A stretch of DNA of 64,000 nucleotides, from the NCBI RefSeq assembly GCF_018687715.1, contig NC_056755.1, positions 41,667,001-41,731,000 of the forward strand, in the 5' to 3' direction. Positions 13,215 through 26,279 of this stretch are shown here, in pieces. The notes beneath the pieces are model-generated. The model ran no database searches, was not told the origin of the DNA, and was given only the letters and a program-made list of their open reading frames with translations. Every line of letters begins with the position of its first letter. The stretch's first letter is position 1. Made by a program: the position numbers and the translations under genes. The DNA comes from Carya illinoinensis (taxonomy: Eukaryota; Streptophyta; Magnoliopsida; Fagales; Juglandaceae).

Positions 13215-14042
13215 AACAGAAATAGTTCAATTCGTTCTTGGGTTTGAAATCTGTTTTAGTTGTTTTGAATCTTTGATTTCTCTTTTATCTGTTATGGTTT
13301 TGGTTGTTAATTTTTTTTTTTTTGGTTTTTTTGAAGCTCTATTTTCAAGTGCCCCAGTCGGCACTCGGCAGTCCCAGTCGACCGTCGCCCCGAGTCCCCA
13401 CGCCATCACAGATCTAGGTCATCGCACAGTGCCCAATACCCTCCCACGGTCTCACCGATTCCATCCCGACTCCGTTCTGACAAGTTAGAGTCGGAGCCGG
13501 AGTGGAGCATATAGCCTTTGGAGCCGGAGTCTGAGGTCGGACTCGGCCTCCGACAAATTCAGAGTCGGTATCGGAGGAGTCGGAGTCGGAGGACCCAGAT
13601 ACCAACTCCGATCTGTCGGTGCTCAACCCTAGATGAAAATGACATAATTAACTTATACAACTACTATATAAAATAATATTATATATATACTAAAAATATA
13701 TATATATACACTGGATCAATCATGGTCCAATCTAGTACAAAAAAAATCACATCCCAAGGCTGACCAATAAGATTATTGGTCCGGTCCAGTCGGTTTTTTC
13801 AGTCCAAACCAATAGTCTTCAGGCCCTAACTTTGGCATCAGATGTTCCCTGAAACAACCCCAAGCCCACTGTTCCCTCTGTGTTGCAGGTGACTGGATCC
13901 AGAACCTGGTGTGCGAAACACGTCATCAACAAGTCTCATTAGAAACCCATTGATTGTTCTTCATCAATGTAGGGGTTTGATTCTATCTTTAATCACTCTA
14001 GAGTGGACAAGAGAGTTCTACTAGAATAATCCTCCATCCTAG

Positions 14043-14971
14043 TAGGGTTGAAAATTGAAGATATCGACAAAGAGAAAATGTACAATTCTTGACCGAAATC
14101 GGTCAATAAGGAGAAGGAGAACAGGCCAAAATCCGATGGTTGGTACAGATTGATTTAGTGGTTTGGGAATCCGTTTTCCATCACCAAACACCAAAAATGG
14201 ACAAGCTCGATTTTCCATAACCACCGATTCGCCAGTTGACCTCATGGATGAGAAAGAACTCAAAGATACTTTCTTGACATAACCATTCATGGTGAGCATC
14301 AATAAAAACTAATCTTCAGCAAAATCACTCATAGGAATAACATATGTTATTCTCTCACCATCAGCTAGAGATAAGATTTGCAACCCAGAATGGGGAAAAA
14401 ATTGAAATTATATTATAAAACTAAAAAATAGAAAACTTTAGTGATTACCAAAAAGAATCACTAATAAATGAAGGAGAGGGAATGGAAAGGAGGAGAGCAG
14501 CGGCAAGAGAGAGGGCGAGATGGATGGTGTCAATTGTTGAAGGGAGAGGTTGCATGGCGTGAGAAAGGAGAGGCTCGTACCGGTGAAGACTATGAGTGAG
14601 AGCTAAAGCCAAATGGCGTGAGGGAGAAGAAGGAGAGGGGGGGGGGAGCAAGGGTATTAAACCCTAAAGCCAAACGACAACGTCGTTTCATTTTAATTTT
14701 CTTTTGTAAACGACAATTGTAAAACGACGTCTTTTTACTTACTTAAGTGAAACAAGGTCATTTTACATAAGAAATACATAATATATATATATATATATAT
14801 ATATAATCACCCGCTTCGACGGTTTGAACCAAGTTCTAACCAAGACTGAACCAAACGATGTCAATTTCATCAAATTCCCACCGCTTGCCGACCTGTTCTC
14901 CACTGGTTCCTGACTCTGGCAGCCAGTTCCTATCGGTTCTGGTCAGTTCAATCAATTCTTGTACACCCCTA
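14043..14971. mobile_element. Third hAT-type element
   Basis: The left end is TAGGGTTGAAAATTG and the right end, reverse-complemented, is TAGGGGTGTACAAGAATTG. Perfect 8-bp target duplications CATCCTAG lie at 14035-14042 and 14972-14979. The interior has a (TA)n tract at about 14779-14804 and a hairpin of the AAACGAC...GTCGTTT type at 14672-14688. It has no transposase and is non-autonomous. Confidence 0.8.
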
Positions 14972-14979
14972 CATCCTAG

Positions 14980-15608
14980 TATTGGGTTCGTGACAAAAAT
15001 TAATTACATGCTTAACTCATGCTTCATGACAGATGGTAATATAATTTGACATGAATATTTTAGATATTAATGAAAACTCAGAATAATAACATGGATTCCT
15101 GACATGAAATTTATCATTTAATATACTAGCATAAACCGGAAGTAAGTTAGAAGCTCATTTACAGACTGATACTAGCATGCATTTCGCATTCACGTATCTG
15201 GATAATCGTAAGTTATAATTAGAGTTCAACTTAAGGAATTTTTATTAAGAACTAATAAAATTAACCTTTCCAATATCCTTAAAGACTTTGCGTTGAACAA
15301 TTATTGAACTTTTTACTAGTTGAAAGTTGACCCCAACTACATCCATTTTCATAATCTCCATTCTTCTCTTGCTAAACATAAACTTTCACCAACATTAGTC
15401 ACATCATGCACTACTTGCCTTTCACCAACATTAGTCACATTATGCACTACTTGCATAACCATCAATATAACTCATTACAAGCTTAGAACATAACCTAGAC
15501 CTATCATTTTCTCATAAATTGGACACCCAAAAATCAATGACACAAAGCACACATACTCTATTCATCATTCACTTGAGCCTGTCATGAAACCATAATTTCC
15601 AATCTTTC
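14980..15608. other. No gene recognised; small tandem duplication
   Basis: AT-rich sequence. The only structure is a 36-bp tandem duplication (15383-15418 and 15419-15454, starting CTTTCACCAACATTAG) with one difference. Confidence 0.5.
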
Positions 15609-15623
15609 TCTACCCAAGCATTT

Positions 15624-15715
15624 TTTTTTTTTTATTAAGGGGATGGGGTTTCAAACCCAAGTTCTCCATTTGGATAACCGAGTTATATGCTATCAAGCCA
15701 TTAGATTCTTGACAT
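15624..15715 (-). mobile_element. tRNA-derived SINE with perfect 15-bp target duplication
   Basis: Flanked by exact 15-bp repeats TCTACCCAAGCATTT (15609-15623 and 15716-15730). The element begins with a T-run on the plus strand, which is its poly-A tail read in reverse. On the minus strand a tRNA-like B box GGTTTGAAACCC and an A-box-like TGGCTTGATAGC lie at the spacing expected for a pol III promoter. At about 92 bp it is short for a plant SINE. The features together support recent target-primed insertion. Confidence 0.85.
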
Positions 15716-15730
15716 TCTACCCAAGCATTT

Positions 15731-18700
15731 AAATACACCACTTAATCTTATAAACAAATATGTTTGTATATCACTCAAATCATTACACCACAAATTAGTA
15801 CAATCAGTTGGCATCAAATTCATAAATCTATCCATACCATAAAATCTTACATACTTAACTCAACATACACTAAACTACCATAATCACATAGGCCTACAAG
15901 CTAAAACTATGACTTTCCTTGATTCATAAAATTCAACACCACACCGTCAATACACAAGTCTATCCATACCATCCATGCTCTAACACAACCACAAACAAAA
16001 ATACAAACCCGAAATTGAAACTGTATAAATTTCTTTCATGGCTCCATAAAAATCTCAACCGTAATGTCACTTTAATAATTAGTACTAATTCACATTATTC
16101 CACTTCATTACCCTTCCATATACACAACTCAACTTTATAAAACACACTAACTTGTTGCTCATGTAAATCAATCCAACACAATTACATAACTTCATGATTT
16201 CCATTCATTCACCCCTCACCCAATACATAAACTCTCTTATGGGCTTGACTTGCCTTGCACACAAACTCTCTTACAAGGTTTGTACTTGTTTTGACATGTG
16301 TAAAATGAAGATAAAATGGATGGTGAGGATTTCACCGCAACAAAATTGATCTCTCCCAAGTGTTTTCCAATTCAATTCTTCTACAGGCAAGCAAACGGCG
16401 GACGAATTTGGGCACCATTACTGATGTGGCAGGCAAAATTATTATTTAAAAAAATAAAAAACGAGGGAAACAAAATCTTCTTGCCCACAGCTTCTTTCTG
16501 CCATTTTTCTCTCCTAGCTCCTCTGCAACTTGCTACGTGCTACCAGCTCCTCAACTCCTCAGCACGACCAGCTCATCTTCACCACCTCCTTCGAAGGACC
16601 ACCTCCCCTTGTGACCACTTCCCAAAAAGGTATTCTGGAACACATTTTTAGTTTTATTTAATTGCATCTTTTGAGATCAGTTTCCACTTGCTTTGCATCA
16701 AAGGGATGTGGCTTTGCCTTTTCTCCACATAGTGATGGAGTATAAATGATGGACATAAAATAATATTTTTTATGGAATGGTGAACTATTTGTTTGGTTTA
16801 ATAATGCAATAACTTAATATTTCAAGAGAATGAGAACAAAATGGTATAAATAATATATGAATGCTTAAATGAGAAGAGATATATTCTCCATCCAAAGGAA
16901 GGTGAGGAGGGTGTGAATGGAAATGAATTTGACTTTGGGGGAGAGAAGTGAATGCAGTTTGACTGAAGTACATCATACATAGATATGGTTTGAAATTTGT
17001 TTTACAAGTTTTTAGAGCAGATGAAACCTTTGGGGTCTAAGAAATAGGTAGCACTATTCAAATTTGAATCCTAGCATTTGAGTCTACACGAGAATTTATG
17101 GCTTTGGGAATCACTTCAGGACAAGAACATGGGTGTATATGTATAGCTGGCACGTCTGGGTTGAGTTTTAAACATTACATTACACATATTGAAGTCTGGT
17201 AGTTGGCCCATAGCTCATTGGCTCACTATCTGGTAGTTATTTTTAGTTAAGAGTGAGTTCAATAGGAACATATTGAAGTCTTTCCAAATGACATGGTGAT
17301 TTCCACAAGCTGAGGATCGAGCAATACATTGATGGGTTTTCCTTCATAAGTTTCACTTAGTAGCTAATCCTTAGTGTTTGTTGAGCAGTTGTGAAGTGAT
17401 ATATCTGTTTTACCGATATACTTGACCAACATTTTGGATCATTTAGATAATCTTGCATATCTTTGCACATGATCCTTCTAAAATTTGAGACCCAAAACCT
17501 ACAGGTGAAAAAAAGAAATGTTGCTAGCCCCAATGGTTGATGAATGTTGGTGTAAATATATTGTGTATTTGCTCAATGTTGGTGGAAATGTAGTTTTTAT
17601 GGTTTAATGTGTATTTGTAAACATATTATGTATCTGCTAAATGTTGGTGTAATATATTGTGTATTTGCAGAATATTTAAAAAAAAATTATTATTAAAATA
17701 TATAATACTATATTATTATTTTGACTTTAAGATAGCTAGTCGAATGTCGATCTCTACCTCTATTAGTTTAGACATTAGCCAAAAGCTCTAGTTTTAGCCA
17801 AAATTTGGACTTGGCAATGGCTAGACCATTGCCAATGCTCTAAAGCACCCTAGTGACTTTCAGCTGCTCATTATTTACTTTCCAACGTGGGAGAGATTCT
17901 CAAAGAGATACCTAAAACTCATTACACCTACTTTAGAATTAATATTATTCTGAGTACCCCAACATAGAGTTCACCTTGTTATTTTGACAAGTGTAATTCA
18001 AGAAATTTTAAACATGTCATGGTAGTGATTCAAAGTTACGGGTAATAATAGTGTTTAGAAATTAATCAAACTAGAATTGATAAGAAATGTCTATTACGTT
18101 ATCCTTCACATATAGCTAGTAGTTCTGACGGTTTGCTAGAATAGGCCATGTTTGAACCAAGTTTGGACATAACATGATCCCATAAAGTACTTGACAGCCA
18201 ATCCACACCCCATTATAACCCTATTGATTGGACTTGAGCAGGTCAGAAGTTCTGGCAGACTAAGGCAATCTACAACATTAGCTCTTTATAAATTTCCCTT
18301 TGACCATTAGTAGTTTTATCTGCAAAACTATGTCTAATGTAAAATGGTTTGAGAATTCTTTGAGTAAATAAAGTGACTTCACAGGTATACAATCTTATAT
18401 GGATGTGCATTGTATGGAATTTAAAATACGAACATAGTTTAGTGTTAACAAGTGCATTAAATGCTATGTGATTGATGTGCATGCTTGAGGTACCAGAATT
18501 CTTTTCAGGGTATAGGCATGTCATTTGATTCATCAACTTTCTTAGATATACATGTAAATGAAATATATTCTAGGAACATTTTCGAAGCATACTAGCATTT
18601 TTCTTTCAGGTTTACACAATCTAAATAAAGATATATTTTTTTAATATATCTTATTTATAATTACAACAAAGGACGGAGGATTCAATGAAATTTGATAAAC

Positions 18701-18799
18701 AGAGAAAAAGTCACTAGATTTATGATTATCTGTAATTACTTTATCGCCTTTGAATAAATTTATATAAGATGATTTTTAATAGTCTAAAATATTCTCTAG
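15731..18799. other. No gene recognised
   Basis: Mostly AT-rich intergenic sequence. The stretch at about 16440-16660 is pyrimidine-rich (CTCCTCAACTCCTCAGCACG) and ends in a donor-like AAAAGGTATTC, so it could be a leader exon of the FAR1-like gene further on. That is speculative. Confidence 0.35.
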
Positions 18800-21700
18800 A
18801 TGGAGAAAGGAAAGGATCATGCATCTCCTATAATACATTCTACCACAAAGTCAGAAACAAATCCATCTACAAATCCTCCCTCCTAGGTACTCATTGATCA
18901 AATTTAAAATTCAATTTTTGTGACTTTATCATGACTAGTTTTGTTCCACTAATGATACCAAGACCATTCTATCCACTTAGATCAACATCTCCTACTGCAA
19001 ATCCATCAACCAATCTACAAATCCAGGTGAAGTGAATATTAAATCAAGTTCATTTGATTTATCTAATAATGTCTATACTCTACATTGCTTGTTTTCTATG
19101 TACTAATTTTTCTGCTTTCGCGTGTAATTCAGGAACAAATAACTAAATCACATGACGTGAGGCTATATTAGTACATCTTTGTTTCATAACCCTTACTGTT
19201 TTATATTTTAGGTGACACCAATACCATGTTATCCGGATTTCTCAAGCTATATACATGGTTGCCATCCACCAATGCCAAATGCATGGTTGCCCCCAATTTT
19301 CGAGCGTCCTAAAACTAGCGCATTTACACGAACTAGTCAAGTGATAAATTCGTTCATTAAGTAGTACGCTTATTTTTAACCATATTTGAAATCAATTTAA
19401 TTCATTTTGTGGGTGTAAACTGTAGGGAAATCTGCTTCCCCTGTTTCTCTCATCATTTGACCCTTCGATTGGTTTACACTCCGCAAGTCAAGCCATGTCG
19501 ATGAAACCCAAAATCTCACACCTGACTCTACTGGAAAAAGTATGTCTACGCCCTCTGTTCATGATACTGTTGAATCCAAACATGACGATTTGTCTGGGGC
19601 ACAAAATTGGGGATGGTGTTTAAATCTAAAGAGGAATTACTTTCTTATTCTAAAACATATGGGCAATAATTCGGTTTTGGGATAACGATACAAAGGAGCC
19701 ATAGGTTTGAGGATAAGAGCCTTAGATATGTCACATTGGGTTGTGCTTGGGGTGAGAAGGCACAAAACCATACGTCAAATGTTGCGAGGCCACATCCAAC
19801 ATCAAAGACAAATTGTAAGGTATGTTAGAAAAATGGGTGTTGAAGGTGTCAAGTGTAAACAATTCTCATAATCACGGCTTAAGTCTACAAAAGTCGAGGT
19901 TCTTTTGCTGCAATAAAGAAGTGAGCGAGTCTATTAAAAGAGTGTTAGATATAAATGATCAGGTTGGGATAAGAATAAACAAGAGTTTCGCCTCTCTTGT
20001 GCAAGAAGCGAGTAGGTTTGAGAACTTGTCATTCAATGAAAAAGACTATCGTAATTATATTGACAAGGTACGACACATTCAACTTGGGAAAGGTGGTGTT
20101 GGAACCCTCCGTGAGTATTTTTCTAGGATGCAGTACAAAAAAGACGAATTATTTTCACTAATGGATATGGATGATGACGGATGGTTGAGGAATGTATTAT
20201 GGGCGCATGCACAAAGTAAGGCAGCCTGCAAATATTTTGGTGATATTGTGACCTTCGACACGACATATTTGACAAACAGATATAGGATGTCATTTGCACC
20301 GTTTGTTGGTGTAAAAACCATGACCAATGAGGATACAGAAACATTTACATAGTTATTTTAGACTTGGTTGAATTGTATAGATGGTGAAGCTCCTAAGGCT
20401 ATTATCACAAATTAAGATGGAGTCATGAAAAATGCAATAAGTCTTGTCTTTCCAAATAACCGACATATTTTGCTTATGGTATATATTGAAAAAATCGCCT
20501 GAGAAGTTAGGTTCACATGATGCATACAAAAGTAGGTTGAAAAATCAGTTACTAAATTGTGTATATGACTCTCACACAATAAAGGAGTTTGAGGGGTCTT
20601 GAGAAGTGTTAGTTACAAAGTACAACTTGCAGGAGAATGTTTGGTTGAAGAGTTTATACGCTGAGCGTACATATTGGATACTTGTATTCATAAGTAGTTT
20701 TCTAGGCTGAAATGAGCACGGTCCAATGAAGCGAGAGCATGAATGCTTTTTTCGACGGGTATGTTCATACTAAGACAAACTTAAAAGAGTTTGTCGATCA
20801 GTTCGATAATGTATTGAGGAAGAAGATTGAGAATGAAAGTGCAGTGGACTTCCATTCATTCAACGTCACAATTCCTGTCATCTCTCCCTCTCCACTTGAG
20901 AAGATTTTTCAAGACATATACACTTACAATAAATTTAGAGAAGTTCAAAAAGACATAATAGGGATACTTACAACTCTTCCAACTCTACACCGGAATGATG
21001 TTGTAATTGCAACATACCATATAGAAGATGAAGTAAATGTTGATGATTTCATCAAGGAGGTGACCCACACGGTGTACTTTAATGAGGTCGAATGCGAGGT
21101 GAAGTGTTCATGTGCCTTGTTTGAGATGAGAGGGATATTGTGTAGACATATATTAGGCATTATGAGAGTTAACAAAGTCCATTCGGTGCTAAAAAAGTAC
21201 ATACTAGATCAAAAGAGGAAAAACATAGAAAATGACATATACTCTTATACGAAATAGTTATGACATAGTTGATGAGAGGCCTGAAGTTAGCAGATATTCA
21301 CGTATCATCAAGAAATGCTATGAAGTAGCCACAAATGCATCTTCATGCCATGAAGACACTGAGGATATGCTAGCTAAGTTAGATGCAATGAACTTAGGCT
21401 ACCGCACTAACAAGCCGCCCTTGAAGGTTGTAGTTACAACTACAGATACAATGACAGCTACGAGTTTTAAGAAAGTACTGAGTCTCCATGTAGTGAGAGG
21501 AAAAAGTAAACCACCATCTCTCAGATTAAAAAAAAAAAAAAAAGATCAATGATTGAGAGAGTGAAACCCACGACAAAGAAGGCTAGTAAGAAAGGAAAAT
21601 GTAAACAAGTTAACTCAATGCACCATTCTGAATATTTTATCTTCATATTGTGTATTTTACTGTTAAGAGTAATGATATATAAATTTATATAATTTTTTTT

Positions 21701-22150
21701 TCTCCTTTGTAACTACATGGAATAAAAGGCGAAGTTGTTGGAATGTGTAGGAATTTGTTTTGCCAAACAGATGTTGGGACACAACAAAGTGTCCCATTTC
21801 AGGTTACATACGGGTTTTTAATGTTAGGACAAATTATATTGTGTTGTTAATGTTAGGAAAAATTCTATGCTATACCGGTTACTATGATCTAATATTTTGC
21901 TTATGCATTGTCAGCCGCCTCAAAACACTACCAAAGCGTTGGAATTTAGTGTCACCGAGTTAGGCTTTGCAGTTAATGAGACTCAAGAAAGTGTAAATGG
22001 TCTTCATTATTTTTTGTCATACTGTGTAAATGTTCCATATTTTGTTAGTATGTTTGTTTGATTTTTAACTGTTATATTTGTTCACAGATGAAACTTGGAT
22101 TGGATGGAACCTAGTCGGATAGCATGCCTAGGACACAACCGTGGCAATAA
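18800..22150 (+). pseudogene. FAR1/FHY3-like MULE transposase pseudogene
   Basis: Possible leader exons start at 18800 (MEKGKDHASPI) and about 19212 (VTPIPCYPDFSSYIHG). A FAR1-type DNA-binding domain follows (GMVFKSKEELLSYSKTYG at 19610, then FGFGITIQRSHRF and LGCAWGEK), with a stop at about 19667 and a frame change near 19815. The MULE transposase region (19822-20352) keeps the first acidic motif VTFDTTYLTN but has lost about 15 residues after FAPFVGV. The next acidic motif is broken: IITN-stop-DG. Multiple stops lie between 20350 and 20730. The SWIM zinc finger (CEVKCSCALFEMRGILCRH) is intact at about 21090-21155. A C-terminal FRS-type segment (RYSRIIKKCYEVATNASS) follows in a new frame. 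FAR1 relatives are transcription factors or transposases; this copy is dead. Confidence 0.85.
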
Positions 22151-22654
22151 GTCACTTTATGGGGTTTGTATCTCGAATGCTTATGCACTAATATTATTTC
22201 TAAATTTGCTTGCTTATGAAAAAAAATAAATCTAACTTTATGGGGTGTGTACATGCACGTTAATCTAGTTGATTAGAATTATTAATCATGATGATCAATA
22301 AATTTCTAAAGGAACTTTCTTTGGCCTGCTGGTTGGGTGGAGTATTAATATATATGTGGGTGTGAAGGAAGTTTGCTTTATGGATTTTCAGCTAGCTTGG
22401 AATTGGGTACTAATAATTGTTCTAGTTTTTTGCTCTAAAATCAAGTTTGATCTTAATTTACGATATTGATTAAGCATATATAGTTGATTTGGTGTGCTCT
22501 AATTTCAGTTCAAGAATGTTCATGAGTCATGGTATTTTGTATAAAAATAGGAAGAGTGAGGGGAAGAACGATGGGGAGTCGAGCAGCTCGGTGTAAACCA
22601 CCATGGTGCTAGGGTTATTGTCCAAATTAGTGAAGCCAGACTTGAAAAATTGAA

Positions 22655-22850
22655 CTTTAGATGTTGTAATTATTTTTTGATGGGTGGATTTTAGTTGTTG
22701 TAATTATTTTTTTATGGGTGGGGCTGTTGTAAATATTTTTTAATGGGTAACTCGAGCTGTTATAATTATTTTTTGATGAGTGAAGCTATTGTAAATATTT
22801 TTCGATGGGTGGACTTTAGTTATTGTAATTAGTTTTTGATTATACAAGAG
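22655..22850. repeat. Tandem repeat of about 45 bp
   Basis: Four to five degenerate units built on TTGTAATTATTTTTTGATGGGTGG, with interspersed GAGCTGTT / GAAGCTATT. It lies between the convergent FAR1-like and GRF-like pseudogenes. Confidence 0.75.
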
Positions 22851-22859
22851 CTGCTTTGT

Positions 22860-24390
22860 CTTCCATCCATGGTCCTTTGATGGATTTTCCATCTCAAGCT
22901 TTAGAGCTTGGTTCTCTTCAAGGGCTGCTAGCTTTTCAAGTTGAAGACTTTTTATTTGGAGTTTGAGATGATTTTCTTTCTCTTTGAATACATCCACAGA
23001 TGCTTTCTTGGCATTGGAGTTTATTTTCTACATGCTTTTAGATTTTGATTGGAAATTAGGGAAGAGCTGGCTACAAATATCATAAGCATTGGCCTCAGAT
23101 AGCCAATTATTACCAAACAAAGACAGATTCTCCAAAAGATCGTTAAACAGGCAATATCCCCAGTGAGTGAAAAAACAAAAGTTATTTATTTGGCCAATGC
23201 TTTAAAATTCTACCTACTTAGGAGGAGTACGTGGTAAAAATTAGCTTGTTTTAGATTCAATTTCATTAAATGCTTATGTTTAAACCAAATAGTCCAATCG
23301 ACATACAAATAGATCAATTGTTATTAAGCCAGATAACTTAATAAATGCTAACTAATAATGTTAGACCTGCACTACCAAACCAAATTAGAATTTTTTTCTC
23401 AATTTCTATTCTCGATCAAGTGGATTTATGCAATTCGGACAAATTTATCTCTAAAACAACAAGAATGCACCATTTCCTATCCTTGCAAAATAGCTAACTT
23501 GCATAATTTTAAGCTAATAAAAGCCTGATAAAACCCTAATAGAATCAACAGTCACATTCAGCTATACAAATTGCAACACTTTTTCAAAAGTGTTGTCCCA
23601 TAAGTTCCAAAATACTAAACATATATTTCTTATAATATTCTAGGTATTTCCATAACTACTACTCTAAAGCACAGATTCGCAAGTATCCAGATTTATACAC
23701 TAAATTTTCATTCAATAGATATTCAATGTGATCGTATCAAGTACAAATAAAGTAATATAGAAATTTCTCAATATATACAAATATGTGTGTGTTGACGCTG
23801 GACTTCCAACTTCCTCTTGACAATTTTGCCATCTCTTAGGCGAACCTCTTCCATCCAATGTCTAATAAATTCCATAGTTTTTTGAACCTCTTCCTCTCTT
23901 TTTCAAAACACTTGCAATAATTTTCAAAGCTCTTCCTGTGCTTTTTGAAACTCTTCATGTGTTTTCTAAAGCTCTTCCTATGTTTTTTGAAACTCTTCAT
24001 GTGTTTTCTGAAACTCTTCATTCTTCCTTAAAATCTCAATTTCTATTTTCATAAGTTTGTTATCTCTTTCCTGACTGCTATCTGCTCATATGAAATAGTT
24101 GCAATGTGGTAACCCATGTATAAACAAACAAACGATTGAGAATGTAACAATATCAAAAATTTTAGTCAAACCCAAATCGGTACTATCAAAGTATTAAATG
24201 ATTATTTTTTGTACCTTCGTATTGTACTTTGAATACCCAAATAATGATCGGCCCGGATTTCTTAGCGTGTTCGATGTTCTAAGTGAAGCAGGTGACCCAC
24301 AATTGTACATTAGGTTGTTTCTCAAAGTATGATTAACAAGAGAAAATGAAGAAACTGACGATGATACATTTTCTTCTTCAGATAACATAT
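22860..24390 (-). pseudogene. GRF-type zinc finger/coiled-coil gene, decayed
   Basis: Read on the minus strand from 24388. An N-terminal segment is followed by CGSPASLRTSNTLRNPGR and FGYSKYN, which matches the start of GRF zinc fingers (CG...LRTS.T..NPGR.FFGC..Y), but the usual Cys after FG is Tyr. After a donor at about 24216 (AAG|GTACAA) the second half reads PHCNYFI-stop-AD, with a stop where the family has Trp. A coiled coil follows (ERDNKLMKIEIEILRKNEEFQ) and runs into 21-bp heptad-coding repeats at 23836-24021 with stops. A further coiled segment (VFKEKENHLKLQIKSLQLEK) lies at 22860-22995, preceded by WLSEANAYDICSQLFPNFQS at about 23040-23115. The fragments may be one gene or two. GRF fingers bind nucleic acid; here the finger is broken. 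Confidence 0.65.
23836..24021 (-). repeat. 21-bp tandem repeats encoding coiled-coil heptads
   Basis: The plus strand shows units CTCTTCATGTGTTTTCTGAAA and CTCTTCCTATGTTTTTTGAAA repeated about five times with point differences. On the minus strand each unit is seven codons (EEFQKTH-like), so the array extends a coiled coil by one heptad per unit. Confidence 0.8.
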
Positions 24391-25128
24391 TCCCAATCTA
24401 GAATGAAGTATATTGTTGCTAAAAAAAATAGTGTTTTTCATTCACTGTTTTCTGTTGGGTTTTAGAAGTATTTTTGTAGATAAGAGAGGTGGAGTATTTG
24501 TTAAGATTAGTGGAGTATTAATGAAAAATAGAGAAATCAGGAAGTTAAACCAAGTTGACACAATGGTGATAAGAATAATTAATCTACCAAGTTGGTCATT
24601 TTAATCTACTTCTATTACAAGAGGAAGATCATACATGGACTTTTTTGCATGTGTCAGGACAATAAGAGCAATTTATGTCATGTGGGGCATACCTTACGAC
24701 GCACATAATTCTAGATTTAACAACTGTCAATGGACAAAACTGCACAAAGATAGATTCCATAAGTTTAGATGCTGCATGGTATGAATTTTTTAATAGATCA
24801 GGACATATTTTCCATTTAATAGCATCTAATGATGCTAAAAATTTTCTTTCGGATGGTTTTATCTTTACAAGTAGGACTATGATGCATATCTCACTTGATC
24901 AACTAAATAATCCTCTTGGTGTTTTGAAAGAATGCAGTAAATATGGAGGAAAGACATAAAAAGGACATATACTCGACATAGCATTTTATTGGAGCTACCA
25001 TGTCAAGTGGATTTACTCCCTCTGATAATGATGCATTTGAATCTGTAATCAACACCATATGGCATTATATCACAGCATGAGATAATAAGATGTTGAAAAT
25101 TGAATAAATGAAGACAACAGTGAAGATT
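24391..25128. other. No gene recognised
   Basis: A 94-codon plus-strand frame at 24675-24959 has no family signature that I can name and no supporting splice or promoter context. It may be a decayed exon of the neighbouring transposon-related genes. Confidence 0.35.
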
Positions 25129-25795
25129 TTTTTTTTTTTTTTATAAGTAAAGGTAATTATATTATCAAAAAGGAGGCAAAAGCCTTATACAAAGATTAGT
25201 GACCAGTTCTATGTTTGATCCATGGCTATAAGGAATTCATGTAACCCAAACCATTGAAATCAACCGCTATGGTCCATGTACAAAGAGTTCTAAAGAAAAA
25301 GACTATCAAATCCTCCATCGATCTCTCTTTGTCCTCGAAAGTCCTGTCATTGCGCTCTCGCCATAAACACTACATAATGCATATAGGGATCATCTTCCAC
25401 ACCTCTTTTATTTGTTGATTTCCTCTCAAATTATTCCAACTGGCCAGAACCCCGACCACCGTCTCCGGCATCACCCAAACTAAGTCCAATCTGCCAAAGA
25501 CCTCATTCCATAACCTTCTTGCTACCTCACAGTGTATTAAGAGATGGTTCACCGATTCACCTCCCTTCTTACACATGCAGCACCAATCTGCGATGATCAC
25601 CCTACGCTTCCTCAAGTTATCAGTTGTGAGAATTTTACCCAATGCTGCAGTCCACACAAAGAAAGCTGCTTTGGGTGGCGCCTTATGTCTCCATATCTTT
25701 CGCCATGGAAACTGACCAGGTGTCTCTTGAGAAACCTTGGTTTTATATTGAAACCAATTGTTGAATGACCATTTTATCTCCTTCAGACTTCAAAA
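25129..25795 (-). mobile_element. LINE 3' fragment with reverse-transcriptase zinc-binding domain
   Basis: A T-run at 25129-25143 on the plus strand is the poly-A tail of a minus-strand element. The minus-strand frame reads FPWRKIWRHKAPPKAAFFVW, then the ORF at 25657-25370 with CCMCKKGGESVNHLLIHC and RRLWNEVF. This is the zf-RVT zinc-binding module found at the C-terminus of plant LINE ORF2 proteins. It is 5'-truncated, as is usual for target-primed insertions. Stops after CIM show decay of the last coding part (LWRERNDRTFEDKER). Confidence 0.85.
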
Positions 25796-26279
25796 GGTCT
25801 AGTGAGTTTAATCCTTAAAAATCAACAAAAAATAAGTTACTCTTAGAAAATGAAATTGAAGTGAAGCTCATTTGTTAATGATTTAGCAAAGTGTACTTAG
25901 TTTAAATTCACTTACCAGATACTATGAGATAGTCTGCACATTTAACCACAATATGGGGAATGGGCCTGCTAGATTGCTGTCGTTGCATGGTGACCTCAAT
26001 TGGAACTCCAAATAATAGGAAAGAAAAAGGAGGGGGGGGGAGGAAGGGGAAATATCACTATACGAACCAGAAAAAGGTCATGTTGACAGCCCAACCTAAA
26101 AGGCTAAATTAAAAGCATTCCTAAGTTATTACAGATTTGCCAAGATAGAAGTGCTAACATAGAACAAGATTACAAACCAACATATATTGGAAGTTCCAAC
26201 CACCACCGAAATCTAAAAGAATAACGCCACTACTTAAAACTACACCTACATATAAAAAAGTCTCCTATATCACAAAACA

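Noticed and set aside
16316..16651. 111-codon plus-strand frame starting MDGEDFTATK
   Set aside because: No family signature and a composition typical of leader or intergenic DNA. It may overlap a non-coding exon but is not supported as a protein.
24675..24959. 94-codon frame starting MSCGAYLTTH
   Set aside because: No recognised domain and surrounded by decayed transposon sequence.
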